Shown here piece after piece: positions 9,218-18,584 of a stretch of 32,551 bases of DNA. The notes beneath the pieces were generated by a model. That model was not told the DNA's origin and did not search any database. It saw nothing but the letters and a program-made list of their open reading frames with translations. This stretch comes from Salinarchaeum sp. (GTDB taxonomy: Archaea; Halobacteriota; Halobacteria; Halobacteriales; QS-1-68-20). The stretch lies in NCBI GenBank assembly GCA_007122875.1, contig SKSS01000039.1:1-32551 (forward strand). Reading direction: 5' to 3'. The first letter of the stretch is position 1. Each line of letters opens with the position of its first letter. Position numbers and translations under genes: made by a program.

Positions 9218-10015
9218 TCAGTCGTCTGCGGGTGCGACGTCCGAGGCGTCCGGTTCGGAGCCGACGTGTGGCCGGAGGACGACCCGATCGTAGGTGATCG
9301 CGCCGGCGATCGCGCCCGCCGTCGGTGCGACGACGTAGATCCAGGCGTGAGCCCAGAGGCTCTCACCGCCGAACGCTGTGGTCGTGACGTACGGACCGAG
9401 CGTGCGGGCCGGGTTGAACGATCCGCCGGTGATGTTTCCGGTCGTAAGAACGCCGACGGCGACGATGCCGCCGATCGCGAGACCGGCGAAGCTATCGGGC
9501 GTTCGCTCGTCGACGGCCATCGCCACGACGGTGAGCATCAGGAAGAAGGTAATCACACCTTCGCTGAGTGCTGCCTGCCACTGTTCGACACCGGGGAACG
9601 GAGCTGTCGCCCCCATCGAGGCGATTTCAACAGCTTCCGGCCCGCGGATCAACGTGAACAGTACCCCGGCGACGATCGCTCCTGCCAACTGGGCGACGAT
9701 GTACACCGTCGCCGATTTTCCGTCGATGCGTCGTAAGACGAGAAAGCCGATCGTCACGGCCGGGTTGATGTGCTGACCGGAGACGTGTCCGAACAGGTAG
9801 ATCGGAATCGCCACCGCACCCCAAAACGCGAGCGCGATTCCGACCCATCCGAGCGTCCCCATTCCAAGTCCGTCGAGAACGAACTCCGTTCCCGCATCGG
9901 GTGGAGCGGTCATCAGATCGACGACCACCGCACCGGCCCCGATGAACACGATGCTGAACGTGCCCAGGAACTCAACGATGGCCTTCTGTGTCAGTGTGTA
10001 TTCTTCTTGACCCAT
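9218..10015 (-). CDS. MIP family channel (aquaporin/glycerol facilitator)
   Basis: Two NPA-type motifs (INPAVTIGFL and FNPARTLGPYV), six hydrophobic segments. Confidence 0.92.
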   Translation of the reverse strand: MGQEEYTLTQKAIVEFLGTFSIVFIGAGAVVVDLMTAPPDAGTEFVLDGLGMGTLGWVGIALAFWGAVAIPIYLFGHVSGQHINPAVTIGFLVLRRIDGKSATVYIVAQLAGAIVAGVLFTLIRGPEAVEIASMGATAPFPGVEQWQAALSEGVITFFLMLTVVAMAVDERTPDSFAGLAIGGIVAVGVLTTGNITGGSFNPARTLGPYVTTTAFGGESLWAHAWIYVVAPTAGAIAGAITYDRVVLRPHVGSEPDASDVAPADD

Positions 10016-10294
10016 CGTTTTGATGTATATTCCAGTTCTGATATATTTTTTGTTAGATACTTGTCTTTTGTGAGGAGTGAGAAATTATATAATTATGATT
10101 GGTTACATCCATATATTGTCATGAGGGGCTGGCAGACTCTGTCTAGTTAGCGCGACTTGAGAAGCGAGTGGGTCGTAGAGTTGGGTGGTATGACGCTCGT
10201 GACCGACCCCGCGAGTGCCACGCGACCGAAGGGAAGACCAGGCGGTGGGGCAGAAGTCTTCACACACCCTGAGCTGCACGATTTTACCTTCATT

Positions 10295-10330
10295 CTACAC
10301 CATCGTCCCTAAAAGTATAAGATGGTGTAG
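10295..10330. promoter_or_regulatory. Perfect 10-bp inverted repeat flanking a TATA-like sequence upstream of the CPBP gene
   Basis: ctacaccatc-gtccctaaaagtataa-gatggtgtag; 10330 is 17 nt before the ATG at 10348. Confidence 0.8.
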
Positions 10331-10347
10331 TAATCATCCGTTAGTAG

Positions 10348-11055
10348 ATGAACTTATCGCGGATGGCCGGGGATCAGTCAAATCGAACGTGGACAATTAC
10401 GATTATCGGAGTGCTCCTCGCTCTGTTTGGTTTTCTACTGCTCCGAGTCTGGGAACTCGCAACTGGAATCGCGGTCGGTCGAATTGGCACTTCTGTATTC
10501 AAATGGGTACTCGTCGGAGCAGTCGTGCTGATCGTTCTCCGATTTGAACGGGAGTCACTGGCTTCCATCGGTGTCGTCAAACCTGACCGATGGGACGTGC
10601 TCACCGGCATCGCGCTGTTCGTTTTCGGGTTGCTCTCGTTTCTGCTGGCTGCCCCACTCGTCGAGGCCCTCGGATTCGACATCGCCCCGTTTGATGGCGA
10701 CTCGAACGGGAGTGTGGACCGGACGATGACTGCGCTTCTCGTCGGACTCTTCGTCGGGGTGACAGCGGGGATAACCGAGGAAATGTTGTATCGAGGATAT
10801 GGACTCGAACGGTTGGAAGCGCTGTCCGGCTCGACGTGGGTCGCTGGAACCGTCACGGCATCCCTGTTTGTCGTGATTCACTTCGGCGGACACGCGTTCG
10901 GCGGGCTGCTTGTAATCACCCCCGTCGCGGTGTTATTGACGGTTGGATACGTTTGGCGACGAAATATCTTCGTGCCGATTATTGGGCACGTGTTGATCAA
11001 CAGTTTCGGGGGAATTATTTCGCTCTTCACGCTCCTTCTCGGATCACTATCTTGA
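10348..11055 (+). CDS. CPBP family intramembrane glutamic endopeptidase (Abi/CAAX-protease-like)
   Basis: TEEMLYRGYGLERL (EExxxR), FVVIHFGGHA, and FVPIIGHVLINSFGG; multiple TM segments. Confidence 0.88.
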   Translation: MNLSRMAGDQSNRTWTITIIGVLLALFGFLLLRVWELATGIAVGRIGTSVFKWVLVGAVVLIVLRFERESLASIGVVKPDRWDVLTGIALFVFGLLSFLLAAPLVEALGFDIAPFDGDSNGSVDRTMTALLVGLFVGVTAGITEEMLYRGYGLERLEALSGSTWVAGTVTASLFVVIHFGGHAFGGLLVITPVAVLLTVGYVWRRNIFVPIIGHVLINSFGGIISLFTLLLGSLS

Positions 11056-11071
11056 TTCAGCGAGAGAATCC

Positions 11072-11195
11072 CGCCGTTCACGGCGTTCGCAAGACCGACG
11101 GTCTTGTGTGCCACCCAGGAGTCAGTGACTTCTGGGGAGATTGACGAGACGCTTCGCGTCTCGTTCGCACATCAGAACGCTTTGCGTTCTGAGGA
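11072..11195. repeat. Cluster of five closely spaced noncoding hairpins
   Basis: cgccg-ttca-cggcg (11072-11085); aagacc-gac-ggtctt (11091-11105); ccaggagtc-agt-gacttctgg (11115-11135, one GU); acgagacgc-ttc-gcgtctcgt (11144-11164); tcagaacgc-ttt-gcgttctga (11172-11192). Confidence 0.75.
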
Positions 11196-11329
11196 CGGGC
11201 GTGAATCGCATAAGCTCCGTGTCACTAGGCGGTGCCGGCTGGCGTGATCTGGTACTTCCCGTGTCGGGTTCTGAACCCCCGAAGAATAGTTGAGATTCCG
11301 ATCACGGCAACCGCAACCGTACACGGCCG

Positions 11330-12106
11330 CTACTTGTACAGTTCGTAGATCATCCGGACGTCGTTCCGAAAGCTGTCCGCAGAGGCGTCAGTTTCGTCAC
11401 GGTAGAGGTGTGTCGTGCAGACTCGGCTGATCGCGTCGATGTCTGTCTCGAACCGATCGGCGGCCATGTCCATGGCGTTTCGCATGCGCTTTGCGGCCTC
11501 CTCGTCTTCGTCGGTCTCCTCGAAGAACAGATAGATGACCCACTGGACGATCTCCTCGGTCTTCTCGTCTTCACGCCACCGGTCCGGAAGGACGTGATCA
11601 ATGTGTGAAAGCAGGTCGTCCGGAATCGGTGCGATCGCCTTGATCGCGTCCGTTCCTGCGCCCTGCTCCGGAACGGCTCCCTGGTTTTGCACCGGTTGAC
11701 CCTGGGGTTGATTCTGGACCGGCTGACCCTGCGGCTGGTTCTGTGCGGGCTGACCTTGCGGCTGATTCTGGACCGGCTGACCCTGCGGCTGGTTCTGTGC
11801 GGGCTGACCTTGCGGCTGATTCTGGACCGGCTGACCCTGCGGCTGGTTCTGTGCGGGCTGACCCTGTGGCGGATTCTGTGCGGGCTGGCCCTGTGGCGGA
11901 TTCTGTGCGGGCTGACCCTGTGGCGGATTCTGTGCGGGTTGACCCTGTGGCGGGTTCTGTGCAGGCTGACCCTGCGGCTGGTTCTGTGCAGGCGGATTCT
12001 GCGGCGGATTCTGTGCGGGCTGGCCCCCCGAATCCTGTCGATTCGCTCTCTCATCGTCTCCCTGGCGGTCGTTCCGTTCGTCCCGTCTGTTCTGATTGTT
12101 TGCCAT
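11330..12106 (-). CDS. P/Q/G/N-repeat protein with C-terminal domain shared with 8365..8955
   Basis: Long 9-aa repeat region (GQP[AV]QN[PQ]PQ), then VLPDRWREDEKTEEIVQWVIY...CTTHLY...DSFRNDV. Confidence 0.8.
   Translation of the reverse strand: MANNQNRRDERNDRQGDDERANRQDSGGQPAQNPPQNPPAQNQPQGQPAQNPPQGQPAQNPPQGQPAQNPPQGQPAQNPPQGQPAQNQPQGQPVQNQPQGQPAQNQPQGQPVQNQPQGQPAQNQPQGQPVQNQPQGQPVQNQGAVPEQGAGTDAIKAIAPIPDDLLSHIDHVLPDRWREDEKTEEIVQWVIYLFFEETDEDEEAAKRMRNAMDMAADRFETDIDAISRVCTTHLYRDETDASADSFRNDVRMIYELYK
11681..12025 (-). repeat. 27-nt (9-aa) tandem coding repeat with exact 54-nt higher-order copies
   Basis: gattctggaccggctgaccctgcggctggttctgtgcgggctgaccttgcggct at 11710-11763 and identical at 11764-11817; a third copy starting at 11818 matches for most of its length. 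Confidence 0.95.
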
Positions 12107-12254
12107 CTACTGACCAATGGGGAATCTCATCACTTAAGCCTGATGTATGAGGTGTCGAACTCCCCGATGAATACCGGTGAGACGCCGTGCTAGGTAGCTG
12201 CCACCACTGCTCGATTGATCACGTAACGGTGCCGGGATAGCGCCACCCACCACA

Positions 12255-12719
12255 TCACGGTGGAGTGACGAACTCGCTTCCCGGTCGTTCGTCGTCGACC
12301 CTGAACCCCGGACCGGCCGTGGCGAACTCGATTACGAGACCGTCGGGATCGGTGAGATAGATGCTTTCGAAGTACGTGCGGTCACGCACCGGCGAGACAT
12401 CTACCCCCCGGTCGACGAGGTGGTTCCGCCAATCGTCGAGGGCGTCTCGGTCTTCGACGCCGATGGCGAAGTGGTGGCTTGCGCCCGGACCGGGTACGCC
12501 ACGCGACTCCGGATATTCGAAGTACGAGACCACGGTTCCAGGCTCGCCCGCTGGCGTGGACGAAAAGTAGTAGTGAAGCGTCCCCGGATCGTCGTAGTTT
12601 TCGGTCATCTTCACGGTGTGAAAGCCCAGTACGTCCTCGTAGAACTCGCGGGTCGCCTCCATGTCCGTACAGACGTTCGTGACGTGGTGCAGACCGGTAG
12701 TTGTCGGTGCGTCGGTCAT
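12255..12719 (-). CDS. VOC family protein (glyoxalase/ring-cleaving dioxygenase-like)
   Basis: GLHHVTNVCTDMEATREFYEDVLGF...SHHFAIGVED...YLTDPDGLVIEFAT. Confidence 0.88.
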   Translation of the reverse strand: MTDAPTTTGLHHVTNVCTDMEATREFYEDVLGFHTVKMTENYDDPGTLHYYFSSTPAGEPGTVVSYFEYPESRGVPGPGASHHFAIGVEDRDALDDWRNHLVDRGVDVSPVRDRTYFESIYLTDPDGLVIEFATAGPGFRVDDERPGSEFVTPP

Positions 12720-12767
12720 GAGTACCGGTAGGGTAGGGTCCGGTACCGGTAAAGTGAACGGGTAGCG

Positions 12768-15074
12768 CTACTGGAGCCGTTCGACGATGGCCTCGCGAAC
12801 CGATCGTGGGGTCGTATCCTGACCGCGGACGATAGCGACGGTTCCGCCGGCGGACTCGGCGATCGACTCGGGGACCGACCCGAACAGCACCTGTTCGACG
12901 GCGCTCGCGCGCGTCGCACCGATACAGACGGTGTCGTACTCGTCGGCCCGATCGTGGAGCGTCCCCTCGACATCGTCAGAAACGACGACCACGGCTTCGT
13001 AGTCGTCGGGAGTGAGTCCAGCCTCCTCGGCGACCTCGTCGATTCGTTCGCGCCCGACGGTCTCCGGATCGGCGACCGCCTCGTCGTCGATCGGTTCGTC
13101 CTCGTCGGGTGCGTCCGTCGGCGATTCGACGGTCAACAGCGTCAGCGTCGCGTCCGGTTCAGTGCGCACGAATTCGGCGGATCGGCGGACGGCAACCGGT
13201 GTGTGCGGTCCGCTCCCGACGAAGGTGACCGTGTCGCCGAGGCGGCCGTCCCGCCACGTCACGAGCGTCACCTCGCACGGGGCCTGGGTGACAACCGGAT
13301 CGATCGTCGACCCGAAGACGTGTTCACGGCGGTTCTTCCGTCCCGACCAGCCGAGGACGACCTCGTCCGCGTCTTCGTCTTCGATCACGTCGAGGATCAC
13401 TCGACCGGCGTCACGTCCGACGATCGCCCGCGTTCGCAGTCCCACGTCGAGTTCCTCGGCGCTCCGTCGAGCGCTGTCGAGAAGTGCTTGCTGCCGTTCG
13501 ATGCGCTCCTCCTCGAAGTCGAGCTTTTGAGCGAGCGCGGTCTGGGGTGGCACCTCGAGCACGTTTACGGCGACGATTTCGGCGTTCTCGTGGGCATGCG
13601 CGCTCGCTGCCGCAAGCCGAATCAGTCGCTCTTCCGTTTCGGGGTTCGCGACCGGAACGACCACGCGGTACGGCCGATCGGCGTCATCCTCGGTCTCCAC
13701 ACCGTGGATGATTGCCTCGCCGACGAGCGACTCCCGGACGCCGTGTTCTCTGGCGTAGACGAGATACCAGCCGATCCCGACCAGCACAATCACGCCACCG
13801 ATCAACAACACCACGGTGCTCATCTGCGTGATCACCGCGATGCATGCGAGAAAGCCGACGATCGGGACGGTTGGATACAGCGGTCCGGGAATGCGGAAGT
13901 CGGGGTCGTACCCCTCCGGATCGGAGCGTCGCATCACCACGACGGCGACGTGGACCAGCGCGTACGTGAACAGATACGTAAAGCTCGCCACTTCCGAGAG
14001 CGTCTCGATACCGACTTCGAGGGCGATCAACACAAGAATCACCGCGCCGGTGACGATGATCGCTCGGTACGGCGTCCGGTACGTGCCGTGAATCTGGTTG
14101 AGCCAATCCGAGAGGATCCGGTCCCGTCCCATCGCGAAGTTGACCCTGGCTGCCGAGAGGATCGACGCGTTCGCCGAGGAGACGGTCGCCAGCACCGCGC
14201 CGAGTACCATCACGAGCGCCCCGACCGTCCCCAGCGAAAGATCGTACCCGGCGATCGCGACGGACCCAAACAGCGACGCCAGCGCCGCTTCCGCCACGTC
14301 GGCGACCGGAATCCGTGAGCCGTCCAGCTCCGGAACCGGAAGGACGCCCGTCGAGACGCCCATCACGGCCACGTAGAGGATCGTCGGAACCAGCACGGCC
14401 GCGATCATCGAGAGCGGGAGGTTCCGACCGGGGTTCTTGATCTCCTCTGCGCTCGTGGCGATCACCTCGAAGCCGATGAACGCCACGTAGACGATTCCGG
14501 CCGTCGCGACGACCGAACCCCACCCATCCGGGTTGAACGGTCGGAACGTTTCCGCATCGACCGCGAACACGCTGACCGCGATGAACGCAATGATCACGCC
14601 AATCAGCGCGACGACGATGACGTTCTGGAGCTGGCCGGTCTCCTTGACCCCGCGATAGTTGACCAGGATCAGCAGCGTAGACATGAGGATGGCCGCTATC
14701 GCGATCGGGACCTCGGGGTGAAAGAACGTGAGGTACTCGGCGAAGCCGATCATGTAGAAGGCGGTCGCGAACATCAGCCCGGCCCACATCCCCCAACCGA
14801 CGATACTCCCGAAGAAGCTCCCCATCGCCCGGTTGACGTAGTAGTAGCTGCCGCCCGCTCTCGGCATCCCGGTGGCGAGTTCCGAAAGTGAAAGCGCCGC
14901 CAGCAGCGAGACGACCCCGCCGATGGCGAACGCCACCATGCTCGCCGGACCAGCCTCGGCGGCGGCGATACCGGGGAGGATGAAGATTCCCGCGCCGATC
15001 ATCGTCCCGACGCCGATCGTGAACGCCTCCAAGAAGCCGAGGTCGCGAGCGAGTTCCTGTTCCCGCTCGCTCAC
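12768..15074 (-). CDS. APC family amino acid permease fused to C-terminal universal stress protein domains
   Basis: N-terminus FTIGVGTMIGAGIFILPG and about 12 TM segments; C-terminus YRVVVPVANPETEERLIRLAAASA plus a second USP-like module. Confidence 0.92.
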   Translation of the reverse strand: MSEREQELARDLGFLEAFTIGVGTMIGAGIFILPGIAAAEAGPASMVAFAIGGVVSLLAALSLSELATGMPRAGGSYYYVNRAMGSFFGSIVGWGMWAGLMFATAFYMIGFAEYLTFFHPEVPIAIAAILMSTLLILVNYRGVKETGQLQNVIVVALIGVIIAFIAVSVFAVDAETFRPFNPDGWGSVVATAGIVYVAFIGFEVIATSAEEIKNPGRNLPLSMIAAVLVPTILYVAVMGVSTGVLPVPELDGSRIPVADVAEAALASLFGSVAIAGYDLSLGTVGALVMVLGAVLATVSSANASILSAARVNFAMGRDRILSDWLNQIHGTYRTPYRAIIVTGAVILVLIALEVGIETLSEVASFTYLFTYALVHVAVVVMRRSDPEGYDPDFRIPGPLYPTVPIVGFLACIAVITQMSTVVLLIGGVIVLVGIGWYLVYAREHGVRESLVGEAIIHGVETEDDADRPYRVVVPVANPETEERLIRLAAASAHAHENAEIVAVNVLEVPPQTALAQKLDFEEERIERQQALLDSARRSAEELDVGLRTRAIVGRDAGRVILDVIEDEDADEVVLGWSGRKNRREHVFGSTIDPVVTQAPCEVTLVTWRDGRLGDTVTFVGSGPHTPVAVRRSAEFVRTEPDATLTLLTVESPTDAPDEDEPIDDEAVADPETVGRERIDEVAEEAGLTPDDYEAVVVVSDDVEGTLHDRADEYDTVCIGATRASAVEQVLFGSVPESIAESAGGTVAIVRGQDTTPRSVREAIVERLQ

Positions 15075-15576
15075 TCCCGCTCACCACCGGACACAATCAC
15101 GGGCACCACCGAGTGTGTTCGTCTCGGCGAGCAGTTAGTGGACACGTCTGATAGCTCCTCGACGGTCATGAACGCAGCATCCCCATCGAAGCGTATAAAG
15201 ACATCGGCATTATTCCGGATTCAAAAATAATATGGGTATCTTTTCCCTTTCAACTCGTTCCGGGGCAAGAATATTACGCTATCAGGTCTACTCCGAACGC
15301 TCCGTTTCGAACCACCGGGACGTTCACTCGACCCGGTCACCATCGACCGCCAGTAGGATGGAGATGATCGCCACCCAGTACTAGTGCCAGACGTATCGCT
15401 ATCACTTTGCTAATATCTACACCGGGATAGGTGCGTCCACCATCGGTGGAATCATAATGGCCCCTTTCAATGAAGGCGACATGCACAATCGCTCTCGTCG
15501 AACGCGAGGGTACGTTCGCGAGAACGGGTCCGTTCTGCGATGTCACACCGAGCAGCTACAACGGAGGGGATAGCCC

Positions 15577-18021
15577 GTGAGCGACGAACTAGCCAAGGAC
15601 CTCGGATTGTTGTCGGCGATGACGATCGGTATCGGGACGATGATCGGGGCGGGTATCTTCGTCCTCCCTGGGGTGGCTGCCCAGGAGGCCGGTCCCATCG
15701 TCGTCCTCTCGTTCGTCATCGGCGGGATGATCGCGATGATCAACGCGCTCGCCGTGAGCGAACTCGGGACGGCGATGCCGCGAGCCGGCGGTGCGTACTA
15801 CTGGATCAACCGCTCGCTCGGGCCGTCGTTCGGCTCAATCGCCGGCATGGGAGATTGGATGGGGCTGGCGTTCGCATCGGCGTTCTACTGCATCGGTTTC
15901 GGTGGCTACCTGGCGGGGATGCTCGGGGGCACCGTCGTCACGATTCCGTTCGTCGGCGGGTCGATCGTCCTCCTTCCGTCGATCGACTTCTGGCTGTTCA
16001 CCCTGACCGACATCCAGATCGGGGCGCTGATCGCGGGGATCATCTTCGTCGGCGTCAACTACATCGGAGCGAAGGAGACCGGCGGCGTGCAGACGGTCAT
16101 CGTCCTGATCCTGCTCGGGATTCTCACCGTCTTCGCGGTCGCTGGATGGTTCCACTTCGACTGGTCGACCGTCGTCGGCAACGGTGGACTTGCCCCGACC
16201 GAACAGGGCTACGGAGCGGTTCTCCCCGCCACTGCGCTCGTGTTCGTCTCCTTTCTCGGCTACGCGAAGATTGCCACCGTCGCCGAGGAACTCAAGAACC
16301 CCGGACGGAACCTGCCGATCGCCGTCATCGGAAGCGTCGGAATCGTCACCGTCCTCTACGCGATTTTGGTGCTGGTGATGGTCGGCGTCATTCCGTGGAA
16401 CGAACTCGATGTCAACGTCCCCGTCTCGCAGGTCGCAGAGACGACCCTTGCCGGCCCGATCACCGTGGGCGAACTGGCGATCCCGATCGGCGGTGCGGGG
16501 GTTTTCGCGATCTCGATCGGTGCGCTCTTGGCGACCGCCTCCTCGGCGAACGCGTCGATCCTCTCGTCGGCCCGAATTAACTTCGCGATGGGCCGGGACA
16601 AGATCGTCTCCGACTGGCTCAATGAGATCCACCCTTCGTTCGCGACGCCGTATCGCTCGATTCTCGTCACCGGATCGCTCATCGTCGTCTTCATCGTCGC
16701 GCTCGGCCAGAATTTGGAGGTGCTCGCACAGGCCGCGAGCGTCCTCCACCTGATCGTCTACGCGCTGATGAACGCCGCGCTAATCGTCTTCCGCGAGACC
16801 AACCCGCCCGACTACGACCCGGTGTTCACGGTGCCGCTGTATCCCATCACGCCGATTCTCGGTGCGACGCTCTCGCTCGGACTGATCGCCTTTATGGCCC
16901 CGACTGAAATCGCACTGAGCGTGCTGTTCGTCGTCGGAGCGCTCCTCTGGTACTTCCTGTACGCACGGACGGAGACCGAACTCGAGGGGTTGCTTGCCAA
17001 GCACGTCCTCGACCGCGCCGAGGAGTACCCCGATCCCGCCGTGACCGCCGTGGAGGCGGCCAGCCCCGCCGAATCTGGCCCGTACCGTATTTTGGTCCCG
17101 GTGTCGAATCCCAACACAGAACGAGTTCTCATCGACCTCGCGTGTACGCTCGCCGCGGAACGGGAGGACGGCAGGGTTCACGCCGTCCACGTCGTGCAAG
17201 TACCGGATCAGATGGCGCTCGGTCACGCCGTCGAGCATCGTGAGGAGATCGACGCCGAATCCGACGCCCTGTTGGAGAGCGCCAGAGCGAGCGCCGCCGA
17301 CTACGATCTCGAATTCGAGACCTCAACGATCATCTCCCACCGCTCGCTTCCGGAGGTGTTCGATGCGGCCGAACGCCATCACGCCGACGCGATCGTGATG
17401 GGGTGGGGGGCCGAGCGACCGTGGAGCGCTGGACGGGCCCAGCGTGCCCTCGACGATCTCACCGAGCGGCTTCCCTGTGATGTGTTGGTCCTCAAGGACC
17501 GGGAGTTCGATCCCTCCCGAATCCTGCTTCCGACCGCGGGCGGCCACGACTCCGACCTCAGCGCCGAGGTGGCACGCACGCTCCGATCGGCGGTCGGATC
17601 GGAGATCACCCTCTTGCACGTCGTCGACGGTCCGGACGACCGCGAAGACGGCGAGCGGTTCCTTGCGGAGTGGGCTGCGGAACACGAGTTCGGCGACGCC
17701 GTCCTCAGCGTCGACGACACCGGAGACATCGAGGAGGCGATCGCCGCCGAGGCCGCAGACCACACCCTCATGCTGATCGGCGCGACCGAGCGAGGACTGC
17801 TCTCGCGGCTCCTATCCGACTCGCTGCACATGAACGTCGTCGACGAGGTGGACTGTTCGGTGCTGCTGGCCGAGCGTCCCTCCGAGCGGTCGCTCCGCGA
17901 GCGGCTGTTCGGGCGGCAGGTGACCGACGAGTCCGGTTCGACGAACGAGGACGGCGGTTCGGCGGTCGAAATCGACGGTGAACGCGACGTAGAAGCCGAA
18001 GGGAACCCGGACGGGGAGTGA
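15577..18021 (+). CDS. APC family permease fused to C-terminal USP domains
   Basis: GTG start; MTIGIGTMIGAGIFVLPGVAAQEAG; C-terminal YRILVPVSNPNTERVLIDLACTLA and ILLPTAGGHDSDLSAEVARTL. Confidence 0.92.
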   Translation: MSDELAKDLGLLSAMTIGIGTMIGAGIFVLPGVAAQEAGPIVVLSFVIGGMIAMINALAVSELGTAMPRAGGAYYWINRSLGPSFGSIAGMGDWMGLAFASAFYCIGFGGYLAGMLGGTVVTIPFVGGSIVLLPSIDFWLFTLTDIQIGALIAGIIFVGVNYIGAKETGGVQTVIVLILLGILTVFAVAGWFHFDWSTVVGNGGLAPTEQGYGAVLPATALVFVSFLGYAKIATVAEELKNPGRNLPIAVIGSVGIVTVLYAILVLVMVGVIPWNELDVNVPVSQVAETTLAGPITVGELAIPIGGAGVFAISIGALLATASSANASILSSARINFAMGRDKIVSDWLNEIHPSFATPYRSILVTGSLIVVFIVALGQNLEVLAQAASVLHLIVYALMNAALIVFRETNPPDYDPVFTVPLYPITPILGATLSLGLIAFMAPTEIALSVLFVVGALLWYFLYARTETELEGLLAKHVLDRAEEYPDPAVTAVEAASPAESGPYRILVPVSNPNTERVLIDLACTLAAEREDGRVHAVHVVQVPDQMALGHAVEHREEIDAESDALLESARASAADYDLEFETSTIISHRSLPEVFDAAERHHADAIVMGWGAERPWSAGRAQRALDDLTERLPCDVLVLKDREFDPSRILLPTAGGHDSDLSAEVARTLRSAVGSEITLLHVVDGPDDREDGERFLAEWAAEHEFGDAVLSVDDTGDIEEAIAAEAADHTLMLIGATERGLLSRLLSDSLHMNVVDEVDCSVLLAERPSERSLRERLFGRQVTDESGSTNEDGGSAVEIDGERDVEAEGNPDGE

Positions 18022-18068
18022 TCGTTACGGGCATCCGGCGGCGATTCGCTTCGTTCGCGGTCGACTCG

Positions 18069-18506
18069 CTACTCTGGACGCTCCCCTGCAGCGGGGAGGA
18101 CGATCACCGGAACGCGGTCGTTCGCCACCAGTTTGCGGGTGAGGTTGCCGGAGAGCAGCCGCTTGATCCGTCCGCTCGGTCGCGGGACGAACGCGATCTC
18201 CGCGTCGACCTCTTCGGCGGCGGCGACGATTTCGTCGACGACGTCCGTTCCGTATCGGAGTTCGGTCTCGATGTCGTGGCCGCCCCCGTCGAAGTGCGTG
18301 CGGACCGTCTCGAAGATGTTCTCTGCCTGTTCCTCTCGTGCCTCCCTCGGCGCTTTGTCGGGTGCGCCTCCAGCTTTCTCGACGACGTGGAGAATGTGGA
18401 TCCGAGCCTCGCCGTCGAGATAGGCATCCACCGCATCGCACGTCATCTGTGCGTCCGGTTCGTGCGCAATTGGGACGATCACCCGTCTGGACGTTCGTGA
18501 GGTCAT
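18069..18506 (-). CDS. Stand-alone universal stress protein (UspA family)
   Basis: VIVPIAHEPDAQMTCDAVDAYLDGEARIHILHVVEKAGG; C-terminal SGRIKRLLSGNLTRKLVANDRVPVIVLP. Confidence 0.88.
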   Translation of the reverse strand: MTSRTSRRVIVPIAHEPDAQMTCDAVDAYLDGEARIHILHVVEKAGGAPDKAPREAREEQAENIFETVRTHFDGGGHDIETELRYGTDVVDEIVAAAEEVDAEIAFVPRPSGRIKRLLSGNLTRKLVANDRVPVIVLPAAGERPE

Positions 18507-18584
18507 TGATCGGTCGTCGTCACGACGTGGACCCGGAGACGTAAAACCCCGACTGTTCGGTCACGACCGCCCGTGGAGCGTCCG

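Noticed and set aside
9046-9297. 83-aa ORF MEVVQWEIIFLYLPDSGIKNRTQAMQAGFLGNRSSG... as a gene or remnant
   Set aside because: No recognised family; it runs into the antisense of the aquaporin 3' end. Could be checked by BLASTP but is not supported here.
11681-12025. CRISPR-like regularly spaced repeat
   Set aside because: Units are contiguous 27/54-nt in-frame coding repeats with no unique spacers and no cas genes nearby.
11687-12193. 168-aa plus-strand ORF (MHRLTLGLILDRLTLRLVLCGL...) resembling a leucine-rich repeat or membrane protein
   Set aside because: It is the antisense reading of the P/Q/G/N repeat coding region; the repeat forces an open frame. The minus-strand frame has the conserved C-terminal domain.
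13684-15096. 470-aa minus-strand ORF and other long R-rich ORFs in alternate frames (e.g. 12954..14318, 15540..16580, 19197..20492, 28695..29933)
   Set aside because: Typical high-GC shadow ORFs over real transporter genes; composition is Arg/Gly/Asp-rich with no recognisable domains.
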